Shown: in pieces, positions 11,424 through 21,321 of the stretch
Layout: each line of letters starts with the position of its first letter
Position numbering within the stretch: the stretch's first letter is position 1
NCBI GenBank assembly: GCA_013350335.1
Contig: CM023539.1
Span: forward strand, 34,768,631 to 34,832,630
Length of the DNA: 64,000 bases
Reading direction: 5' to 3'
DNA from: Chimonanthus salicifolius
Lineage: Eukaryota > Streptophyta > Magnoliopsida > Laurales > Calycanthaceae
Notes under the pieces: model-generated
What the model was told of the DNA's origin: nothing
Database searches by the model: none
Seen by the model: only the letters and a program-made list of their open reading frames with translations
Program-made: the position numbers and the translations under genes

Positions 11424-12418
11424 ATCATAAAGTTATAATTTATTAATTTTAACAAAGATAATTAATTTTTATGATGGTTTACATTCATGCCCTTTTACCA
11501 AAATATTATTGTAACTTAAAATTGGTATACATACTTTGAATCCATTGAAATGTACACTCAATTGAACTTAGCTCAAGTCAAAGGGACATTTAAAATTTAT
11601 AGATTTTTTTAGTATTATTTATTTAATATAACTTTTGTCACATATTTTTTACATGTTTGAATAGGATCCTATAATGTCCAAAATATTTAGTTAAAAGTCT
11701 AATCATTTATTAATCAATTATTTTTAAATCTGAAATATATAACATATTTATCCATTATAAATAATAAATATATAAATTCAAAGCAAGTAATTTATTGTGT
11801 TCTAAAAATGTAGATTCAATATTCAGATAAAAAATATTGTTGTTGTTTTATTTTGTTGGGAGATATAATAGAAGAATTAAACCACATAATAATTTGGTTT
11901 TGTTATCATTTAGAAGAATTACTTATAATACATTATGCCGTTAGATAATCAAGACGAATAGGGATTGTAGATTTTTGTAATTAGTAAGTTTGACTAGCAA
12001 ATATTTTAGCTTCTTTTTGTACTTAAAATAATTATTTATAAATGAAAAAAAGAGATAAAAGCATAGACTTCTATTTATGAGTAAATTCTTATGTACCTTT
12101 TGAAGTGGGTTTTTTTGGAAGCCATATCATCACTACGTTTTAGCTGTAGAAAAATTCATTAGATAAAGAAAATATAATGAAGAATTAGAAAATAGAAAGA
12201 TGTCTACAAAGAATTAGACCAACCAAAAGAAAAAGAAACTAAAAAAAAAACAAGGAGATACAAATGAAAGAAATGCATCTAAAGTGATTGTTAACTCCCA
12301 ATTTTACAAAATAGTCCACCATTGTGTTAGCCGACCAAGTGCTTTTGAGTCTATATGGCTTTGGCTTATTAATTTCTTATTAATTTTGTATGGGTAAGGG
12401 TGAATTTGGTGTTTGTTC
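11424..12418. other. AT-rich spacer
   Basis: AT-rich sequence with homopolymer runs. I see no gene, RNA or repeat structure in it. Confidence 0.5.
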
Positions 12419-12427
12419 TATTCATTA

Positions 12428-13098
12428 GGACCGCCTATCCTAACACGGGTATTTTTTTTTAGGAGATACGGGTTTTAAAAAAATTATGTGAAAACTCCAC
12501 TTTATCTTTCACCCGTCCTAATGTTTTAAAAAATGAAATTATAAGTGCACCACTCAGAATTATAGGTGCACCGCTCATAATTATAGGTGCACCGCTATGG
12601 ATGGGTTATACACTCCAAAATTATAGTTAATTTCAAAATTATAGATGCACCGCTCAGAATTATAGGTATACAACTCATAATTATAGGTGCACCGCTATGG
12701 ATGGTTCTACACGCCAAAGTTATAGTTAATTTCAAAATTATATGTGCACTACTCAGAATTATAGGTACACCACTCATAATTATAGGTGCACTGCTAAGAA
12801 TGGTTCTGCATGCCAAAGTTATAGTTAATTTTGAAATTATACGTGCACCGCTCATAATTATAGGTGCACCGCCGTGGATGGGTTATACACGTCAAAGTTA
12901 TAGTTAATTTCGAAATGATCGGTGGACTGATCATAATTATAGATGCACCGCTCTTAATTATAGGTACACCGCTCATAATTATAGGTGCACCACTGTGCTC
13001 TACTTAAGATTTGCATATGGAAGGGTGGGGGTAATGTGAGAATTTCACTTTATCCCGTGTTTCCTAACAAAAAAATACCCGTGTTAGAATGGGCGGCC
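12428..13098. mobile_element. Fold-back/Mutator-type MITE with internal minisatellite
   Basis: Long imperfect inverted ends: left GGACCGCCTATCCTAACACG followed by GGTATTTTTTTTTAGGAGA; right, reverse-complemented, GGCCGCCCATTCTAACACG followed by GGTATTTTTTTGTTAGGAAA, continuing into a shared AAAGTGAAATT-type block. The flanks are TATTCATTA (12419-12427) and TGTTCATTA (13099-13107), a 9-bp duplication with one mismatch, as Mutator-type elements make. Between the ends lies an array (about 12540-13000) of units built on AATTATAGGTGCACCGCTCA with a longer period near 130 bases. No transposase is present. Confidence 0.8.
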
Positions 13099-13107
13099 TG
13101 TTCATTA

Positions 13108-14951
13108 TTGTCTTTACCTGTCCTTTTGTTTGGTTTCTTTTAAAAGGGATTTTACATGAAAAACTCTACACGTTGAAATTGTAATTTTGTGAGAGACCCT
13201 AGACTGCATCAATTTAGATAAATAATTAAATATATGCATTATTAAAATGATAAAAGAGAATTGGGACACCCAACACATAAATTTTAAAAAAAAAATGGGA
13301 CTAACCAAAACTAAACTAATAGAGTACCATGTAACAAGAGTTCTATGTCAATTGAAAGAGAATTTGTAAAACTACTTTTAAACTAAATATGATTTAAAGC
13401 GGAGCGGATTGAATGATGAAGAAACATCAAGTTTGATTATAAAGATGTGTATTCTAAGATAGATATGTATTAGTGGCTTTAAAAATGGAATCATAAACGA
13501 CCAAATTATAAAGACCTTAATCATAGTCAAATAGAACAAAAATAATGGAAGGCTATGTGGTTTCGACATATGTGTAAAATATTGAAATGTGCCATTGCTC
13601 TAACTATTGAAAAAGACATTTAAAAAGTACAATGAGAGGAAGAAGTCATTGAAAATAATTGAATGGATAAAAATAATATAATAATTATATAATGATGAAG
13701 GATATATTCAACGTTAAAATGAAGTAAGAGATTAAGTAAAACAGTAACCCACACACTAGTGTGTCCGGTGTTATCACACACACTTAGGCGTGAGTTCACT
13801 AAATGAGGTGGTGATTAGTTTGTTAAAAAAAATTCTTTAAATAAATAGTCTATTAAAAATCATCTTAATTGAATACTTTTTTTAAAGTTAAGATGTTCAA
13901 GGTTTATTAGAGTACCAGACTAATCCTTGAGCCATTTGCAAATCTTCCTATCTATATAGGCTGAGTAAACACTATGAAAGATTGACTCTTTTTGTCTTGA
14001 AAGTGACTTAACTCAAAACTTTCTCCATCTGAAATTGATACTTTGATCTGCTACTAGTTCAAAACGACTTTGACTTCGTTTTAAAAACCACCATTTCCAT
14101 GTAAAAGACTTCTTCTTGATCGCGGCTTTATACTTGAGGGTATGGCCAACTCACGAATCCACAACTCCCTCGAAGCTGCTGCCTTTCGAGGTACATGCAT
14201 ACGAATGAAGCATCTATGGTTTAGTTGCTTGTGATTGATTTGATCGTCCACACCACCATCCAACCTCAGGGGCTTAGGGGGTAGTCGGAGCCAAAGCAAG
14301 AGTATAGAACCCATATTTGTACTGAAGGATAGTCAACATCCAGAGAAAAGGCAAGCACATCCCATTCTCCATGTTTGACAAGTGTTTTTGTGGAAGTCGT
14401 TTTTGGAGTCATCCTCTAACAAACAAGTCTTTCCTCGTCAGAGGTGAGAATTCCCATTTTTTGAAATGCCAACCAAAGCGAAATAGAGGCTGGATATCAA
14501 ACCTTCCGTAAAGTAGGCCAACCCTCATGGGTTACCTTGATTGAATAATTTAAGACATGTTTTTTAAACTCTATGAAAATTTACCAATTTAAATTATTTT
14601 TAATAGCTGAACTTTGTGGCTTTATAAAATATGGTTTTCATTGAAATTTTTAAGAAATGATTTTTAAATTTTACAAAATTTTATGAATTTAAATTATTTT
14701 TAATACCTGTACTTCGTGACTTAGTAAAATGTGACTTGATTGAAGGCCATATGGATGATGATGAAAGACTAAATAAGACAAATGATTCTAATGATCAAGG
14801 GCTGATTGAATCCGCCAAAGTTAAATAAAGACATTTTCAACGAATTTATGCCGTCTTATTCAATAAACTTAATATCTAAATATATAAAAAGTAACATTGT
14901 ATACTAGTAAAAATATCAACCTTTAAAGAAAAACTCAAAATTTGAAAAATA
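13108..14951. other. Unassigned sequence
   Basis: Mixed AT-rich DNA. A moderately GC part at about 14080-14530 has short open frames but no recognised motif, splice pattern or codon bias. Two related blocks around 14550-14640 and 14650-14730 (AATTTAAATTATTTTTAATA) form a weak duplication. Nothing else was seen. Confidence 0.4.
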
Positions 14952-14952
14952 A

Positions 14953-15159
14953 TACTCCCTCAGTCTCAAATTAGTTGTTCTATATGAATTTTGGAATTGT
15001 CCCAAAATAGTTGTCTCATTTGTATTTGAGTAGTATAAAATATGTTAAAAATTAATGAGATCACATAAGTGCTAGCCTGAGAGTTCCTTAAAAAATACAA
15101 ATATTTCAAATGAAAAAAATAAAATGGGACAGAGGGATTTGTTGATAACAATGGGAGTA
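14953..15159. mobile_element. Stowaway-like MITE
   Basis: Left end TACTCCCTCAGTCTCAAATT; the right end, reverse-complemented, has TACTCCC and then, after a 15-base interruption, TCCCTCTGTCCCATTTTA. CTCCCTC-type ends with TA at both borders are typical of plant Tc1/mariner Stowaway elements. About 200 bp, non-coding. A short related piece (ACTCCCATCTGTCC) lies near 43460. Confidence 0.55.
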
Positions 15160-16109
15160 TCCACGTCCACATGTACAATTGTGTAATTTAAAAGGGTTTG
15201 TGTCATTTTCATATGAAATTATCTAATTTTGAACCAAGTCTATAGAAATTATCTAATTTTGGTAAAGATTTATTATGTTTTATTTTTTAAAAATCATCTT
15301 AAATTTAATAGAAATACTATTTAATAAATAAAAAAGGTTGGTTTTGAATAATTAAGTCTGATAGGTGCATATTTGATAAAATTTTAGGATTTACACCATC
15401 AAAATTAGTTAGCTCAGAACTAATGTAACTGTAACGCCCGCCCTTTTTCACTCTATTCTGTCTTCCGAAAATCAGAGTCTATTTTTTTTTTTTTTTATAA
15501 ACATAGAGCGATAGAGAGCAGGACGTCACGACGCGAGCTAAGTTCGAACTTCTAAAGTCCGACCCTTAACTGGCCAACCCTATGTGTGCATGGACTAAGT
15601 CCATGAAAACGGTTCACACATAACAATATAAACATGGGGAATAAAAATCATAACATGTGGAATAACATCATAACTTGCGGAATAATAATAGAACCCAGTT
15701 CTATTCCTATTTCAGATAATAAAGTACGTCAAGTCTTTATCCATAATTAAAATATCACAATTATCCAAATAAACATCCAACCATAGCAAATCAGCTAGGT
15801 TATTACATATCCGAAATCTAGTTACTCAAATATAAGTCCTTAAGTAACTTAATAAAAGTATAAGCTAAATCATCCAAGCTCTTATGCCTGGCCCGTTTCG
15901 CGTTCATCGTTCCCCTCGTTTCCTGTATCATCCACTAGAGTAGAAGTAGGGCGTTAGAACAACGCGCCTAGTAGGTATTCTAATTAGGGCTAACACATGG
16001 TTAAGTACAAAACATGCATATAACATAATAATAAATCCATATAAAAACAATGCCATGCCATGTGTAGTATGCAATGAGTCCCACCTATCATAAACACATG
16101 TATCCTCTT

Positions 16110-16345
16110 GATGGAATTCTAATCATCAAGGTACCCCCACATAGATCTTTCGGACGCCTAGACGAAGTGTGGCCCCTTCGAGTTCTTCTTGATGGGATTC
16201 TCACCATCAAGGTATCCCACATAGGTTTTTTGGACGCCGCGACGAAGTGTGGCCCCTTCAGTTTCTTCCTGATGGAAAAGCACACCAAAGTACCCCACAT
16301 AGGTTTTTCGGACGCCCCGACGGAGTGTGGCCCCTCCGATTACAT
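16110..16345. repeat. Tandem repeat, about three 80-base units
   Basis: Each unit runs GATGGNATTCTNATCATCAA, GGTANCCCACATAG, TTTNGGACGC, then GACGAAGTGTGGCCCCTTC. The third unit is more diverged. The open frames in this block on both strands are a by-product of the period and not a gene. Confidence 0.8.
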
Positions 16346-16732
16346 ATCCTTCACCCCATGCCATGTATGAGATGAAAATGAATCACATGCTATTTTATCG
16401 TATAAACATAGCATTTAAAATCACAGTTTGAAACATATTCCACTCATGCTATTTTATAATATAAACATAGCATTGAAAATCACAATTTGAAACATATTCC
16501 TTTACAACATATATTCATAAAAAATAAGATAAAAACAATGTACATAAACCCATAGGTTTCAAAGAGGTGGAATCCTACCAAAGATCACTAATATGTCCTT
16601 GCGTCTTTCGTCTCCGGTAACTGCTCACGATCGTACACACCTTGTGAGGTCCTGTTACCTTATAATACAACAATCAATTAAAACTAAGTCCCACTTGATT
16701 TACAATAATGACCAAGCCCATAACCAAACTTG

Positions 16733-18311
16733 TGGGGTTCGGCCATACACCATGGCCGAACCTCACCCCTTTTGTTTTAGTTTCCTACTTTGGTTTATTG
16801 ATCAATAACCCCTAAGTTAAACATTTAATCACTTCCTTTTTATTTAATCCAATATACCTGAACCCTAAGTCCATCAAAATAATCCCCATGGGGTTCGACC
16901 ATACACCATGGCCGAACCCATGGTCTTTCATTTTCACACTTATTTACATCATTGCCATTGTTCAAATTCATAAAAACACTTCTCATAGGGTTCGGCCATC
17001 CACCATGGCCGAACCCATGATTCCTCACTTTCACCCTTTATTACAACTTTACCATTGGTCTAATCATTTCAAACCTTTCATTCATTAACACATGCCTAAG
17101 TCCATATTTTGATCCACAAACCTACCTCATGGGGTTCGGCCATACATCATGGCCGAACCCATGATCCTTTATTTTTGCTTATATTTACAACATTGCCATT
17201 CATACCACTCCATTCATTTAAATCTACCATAAATATACCCTAAGTCCAAGAATGATCCATACATAATTCATTCAACATTTACATGACTTATAATCTTAGG
17301 TTTAGGTTCCAAAACATAGGTCCATTCATTTATACATTATATACATGGATCCTCCAATGATCCATAACCATAGAACCATTTAATCATTCCTATATTTACT
17401 CATATTAGATCCATAATATTGGTTCATGGGGTTCAGCCATACACCATGGCCGAACCCATGATATCATGGTTCCATCCTCCTTCTTTTAATCATATTAGGT
17501 CCAATAACATAAACAAAAAACCCTCAATCCAATAATATAATCCATAAGTATATATTTGCATTCTCCAATTAATCCACCATTCATTTAAAATATTCATAGA
17601 CATAATACCTATAAAAATTGTTTCATGGAGTTTGGCCATACACATGGCCGAACCCATGATGTCTATTTCCAATTTTAGCAACTCCCTTTCTTGAATCCAT
17701 AAATCAAGGTTCCTTCCAAAAATAATGCATCATTAGATACTTTCTTAATTAATAACCATCCTCCATGGGGTTCGGCCATACACCATGGCCGAACCCTATG
17801 GTTCCTATCTTCTCTTAAAAAATCATTCTTTAAACAAAACCAATATCCTTCCATTTAATCAATCACCATGTTAAGTCCATCAATATTTTTCCATGGTCTC
17901 CATTTAATCCCTTTTAAAAATCATATACCATTACCGACAAACTCCCATGGGGTTCGGCCATACAACATGGCCGAACCCTATGGTCCATTAATTCCTTTTT
18001 AAATCATGTATCAACTTATGATTTTCAACCTTTTCAAACTCCATTTATAATTACCCAATATTCTCTCATGGGGTTCGACCATGCACTATGGCCGAACCCT
18101 ATGGTTTCTCTTTTCCATTAAAAATATCATAATCATCTAATTCCCTTCCATGGTTTCCAACCCACAAAAAAAATCACCAATGACCTTCCATGGGGTTCGG
18201 CCATGCACTATGGCCGAACCCTATGGTTCATTCTTTCCATTAAAATTAACATAATCATCTCCCAATTTTCTTCCATAGGGTTCGGCCCTACACCATGGCC
18301 GAACCCTATGG
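16733..18311. repeat. Array of eleven hairpin-forming palindromes
   Basis: Each unit has arms GGGTTCGGCCAT and ATGGCCGAACCC around a 5-base loop (usually ACACC), and the pairing often extends with CCAT(A/G) outside to about 17 bp. Units start near 16734, 16890, 16987, 17131, 17428, 17628, 17767, 17949, 18070, 18191 and 18277. Spacers are 60-270 bases, AT-rich and mostly unlike each other, apart from recurring words such as CCTAAGTCCA. Arms are far better conserved than spacers. Point changes occur in one arm at a time (GACC for GGCC at 16897 and 18076; CAGCC near 17435; a degenerate unit at 17628). Lies within the solo LTR. Confidence 0.92.
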
Positions 18312-18539
18312 TTCTTTTTCTTAAACAAAAATATCAATCTACTTATTGGTTCCGCGATTCCTCCAGTTTTTCTTCAGTTGTTCTTGCTCTTCCAATCTTC
18401 TTTTCTTCCTTAGCCTCCTTGATCCTTTACAAAGCTGAGAACACCTCTTGCTAATGTGCAAACCAGCGTTAAGACCTTTGTTTAATAATGTATTGCTGTG
18501 AGCCCCTTCTTCCTCTCTTTTATAGTTTCCAATTGGTCA

Positions 18540-18720
18540 CAATTTAGAAGGTACCATGCGCCCCTCTTGTTGCTTCTTTTATAAACTTCCATTTGATCCT
18601 AACTTAGAAGGTGCCATGCGCCCCTTCCATTTAACAATTGCCTTAGTGCCGTGCGCCCCTCTTGTGCCTTGATTAGAAGGTGCCATGCGCCCCTCTTGTA
18701 AATGATCTTATGCGCATCAC
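18540..18720. repeat. Short tandem motif GTGCCATGCGCCCCTCTTG
   Basis: Four to five copies of TAGAAGGTNCCATGCGCCCC, spaced 40-60 bases apart, within the LTR. Related words (ATGCGCAT) continue to about 18860. No coding potential was seen. Confidence 0.7.
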
Positions 18721-19367
18721 ATGGATATTCATATCTCTCATGTGACCAAGCCATCTATATTTATCTCTAGACATCTTCTTTATTTAGTGATCCCCTAGTA
18801 TCACTCTTAATCAAGGGAAAGGACCTCTCTTTAGACACTCCAACCCATGCGCATATCTCATATGCGGCTAAGACATTTTATTTATTTAGCAATCCCTTTT
18901 TTAAAGATATTCTAGCACATCTTCTTGGATATAAAAATTCCACATACACGGCCATAATAATCATATCTTTATTTGGATTATCTTTTATGCGTGTTACCCA
19001 TTTAAGACTATCCTTGTGCGACCATGCTCCTAGATTTTCTGAGAGAAAGTCTAGCCTCAATGCGTGTGTGTCAACCTCATCCAAACCGTCCCTTATTTAT
19101 ATTGCATTACCAATTTAACTCAGCCCATTTAATTAGGCTTGAACCCACTTGGTGGTCAACCAAATTAACAATGACCCAAATAACAACCTTTACCCAATTA
19201 AACACATCTTACCCTTTCATTTTACATTGAATCTTAAACAATAACCGTTGGGTCTTAATTGAGCAATGACCCAACACTTTACCCATATAAGGTCCATATG
19301 TAATAAATCACAATTTAAATGAGTAATTTTCATATATATTAATAACTTAAAAATTCGGGGTGTTACA

Positions 19368-20337
19368 GTAACAAATACAGTCGGTATTTTTGTTTTTACC
19401 GCGAAAATACTGGATTTTTAAACGTTCTCGCGTTAAAAACGCGATTTTATCGCCTACGCTGTTTTTAACGGGATTTTACAATTAAAAACACGTTTTAACG
19501 CGATAAACAGTAAAATCGCGTTTTTACCATCAGTTTTTTTCTTTTGCAACACTCATTTAATCCCATTCGCAAGGGCATTATTCATGACTTTCCCTTGTTA
19601 TTCCCTGCATGCACGCACGAATAGCGGAAGAGGTCACTTAAAACTTAAAAAACACATCTTCGATTAGGGTTTCAATCGATTGGGCATTTGGGGTTTCTCT
19701 CCTCTACACTCTCTCATCCATCTCCATTGCTCATCATTCAGCCATCTCCATTGCCCATCAGTAGTTCAGCACTTTCAGCCGCTACTTTCTCTAGGTCCGT
19801 CGCTTGCAGCCGCACAACTACCCATCTTTCCATCCGTACACCTCTGTTGTTCAGAACTTCAAACTTTAGATCTCGTTTCTTGATGAAAATAGGAGTTGGG
19901 AGCTGGGCTTTCAAGCATAAGGTGAAGACTTCAAGCAAATATCCATGGCTGATGCTGTATCTCAAGGCTGATGGAACCAAAGGATTCTCTGGTGGTTACC
20001 AGTTATCACGATCAGACAAGAGGAATGATGAAAACGTTAAGTAGGAAAAAAGAATAATCTGTTGTTTTGAATTTTGATTGCATGAGAGCGTTGAAATTTT
20101 GAGTTAAGTAAACTAATAAGCCAATCCTAACCCTCCAACTAGCAGAATTTTCATGTTGGCTAAGTAAAAATGTCAATCCAAATTCTACTGATTCTTGTAT
20201 TATTTATTATTTTTATTATTTTTTAAATATTTATATTTTCTGCAAAAATTTAGTGTTAAATTACCGTTAATAATTAGAATTTAAAATTATTTCGTTATTA
20301 ACGTTTCTGTTAATTTCTTGAGAATGGTATTTGTAAC
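19368..20337 (+). mobile_element. Pack-MULE-like TIR element, copy B
   Basis: Left end GTAACAAATACAG, right end reverse-complemented GTTACAAATACC. It is the inverted counterpart of copy A (3919-4865), with the same subterminal CGTTAAAA-rich zone (19430-19540), the same plant 5'-leader-like segment (TTAGGGTTTCAATCGATTGG near 19665) and the same captured coding-like part. A 3.9-kb solo LTR has inserted in its left inverted repeat. No transposase is present, so movement would have depended on enzyme from elsewhere. Confidence 0.7.
19688..20044 (+). pseudogene. Captured host-gene fragment in copy B
   Basis: An open frame of 118 codons. Its first half is Ser/Thr/Leu-rich, like a plastid-targeting leader or translated 5' leader. 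The second half, MKIGVGSWAFKHKV, KYPWLMLYLKAD and GTKGFSGGYQLS, looks like a piece of a conserved globular protein and is also preserved in copy A, with stops, at about 4270-4400. I have a weak recollection of this sequence type in uncharacterised plant DUF7705 proteins; a database search would settle it. The frame ends shortly after, at an AT-rich junction. Probably not functional. Confidence 0.5.
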
Positions 20338-20923
20338 TATGCTTAGAAGAACCACTAACACTAACATTGAAAGAAAAACGGTAATTGCGTAGGAAATGAG
20401 ACTACGTAACCACTAAACCGGTCAGAATTCTGAAAATCAAAGATTCTATAAAAGTCTAAACACGTTCAAAAGAAGAAATCAACGGTAAATATTCTGATTT
20501 TTGATGGATTTGTATGATTGAATGTCACTGTCCGATGGGAGGTAAAGTGACGGAAGAGTAGGTAACCCACTCGCTTCCAAACAAAGGAAGAAAACCCTTT
20601 TGCCGTTTGCATTTTCTTCTTCTCATTGACTCTTTTCCTTTCTTCCCCACAATCCAATCACCCAAATCATACCCAACATCCTCCATTTCATGCTCCAAAA
20701 ACCCTACTGGCCAACTACCCAACATTTCAATTTTAGTTTCATTTCACTTGATTCTATCTCTATCTCATCTTTGGTTCTCTGGATTGATTTTTTCTCTTTC
20801 TTTTTTCTGATCTGAGAATTGGACTTTGTTCCTTATTTCATAAATTAATTACATGTCCTCCTTTAAATCAAATACAAACCCAATATCTCATTTCATGTCA
20901 TCTGTCTTCATTTAACACACGCA

Positions 20924-20961
<38 letters not shown>

Positions 20962-21218
20962 CCGGGTATAGCAATTCATTCCTCATTTTATTAATTTCTC
21001 CGTCATCTGCTCCCATTCTCATTTTTTATTCTTTTGATTAGTTTTTCTCCTTATTTTTTTTTCTTTCGATCTGGGTATTTGACCTTGTTTCTCATTTGAT
21101 CAATTTCTTCTGCTTTGGGCCTTTCTTTGTCACATGGTTGTGATCCAAGCACTTATTCTTTGTTGTCCCCCAAAGTTTCTTCTCTTTGATTGATCTCTTG
21201 TTAAGTTATTCAGATTTT

Positions 21219-21260
<42 letters not shown>

Positions 21261-21321
21261 GGTGGGATTCCTCTGCTGATATTTCAATAAATATCATTTC
21301 TTTTGAAGAGTTGTTACTGAG
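20338..21321 (+). promoter_or_regulatory. Upstream region and 5' leader of the RHOMBOID-like gene, with CT microsatellites
   Basis: The segment becomes pyrimidine-rich towards the ATG and contains two (CT)n tracts, at about 20929-20958 and 21221-21257. CT/GA tracts are common in plant 5' leaders and bind GAGA-type factors in known cases. A start site cannot be fixed without transcript data. Small open frames here on both strands show no family motif. Confidence 0.5.

Larger units (their letters stand above)
15430..19367. repeat. Large solo LTR (3938 bp) with perfect target duplication
   Basis: Begins TGTAACGCCCGCC and ends CGGGGTGTTACA, with GTAAC at 15425-15429 and 19368-19372. No gag or pol fragment lies inside or next to it. 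It carries three repeat blocks described separately: tandem units at 16110-16345, palindromes at 16733-18311, and ATGCGCCCCTC units at 18540-18720. The right target copy forms the start of the TIR element copy B (GTAACAAATAC), so this LTR landed inside that element's end. Confidence 0.88.

Noticed and set aside
16733..18311. CRISPR-like array of repeats and spacers
   Set aside because: Spacing is irregular (86-297 bases), spacers share words, the context is a plant LTR with target duplications, and no cas genes are present.
20525..20810. Small open frames upstream of the rhomboid gene
   Set aside because: They overlap on both strands in pyrimidine-rich leader DNA, with no motif.
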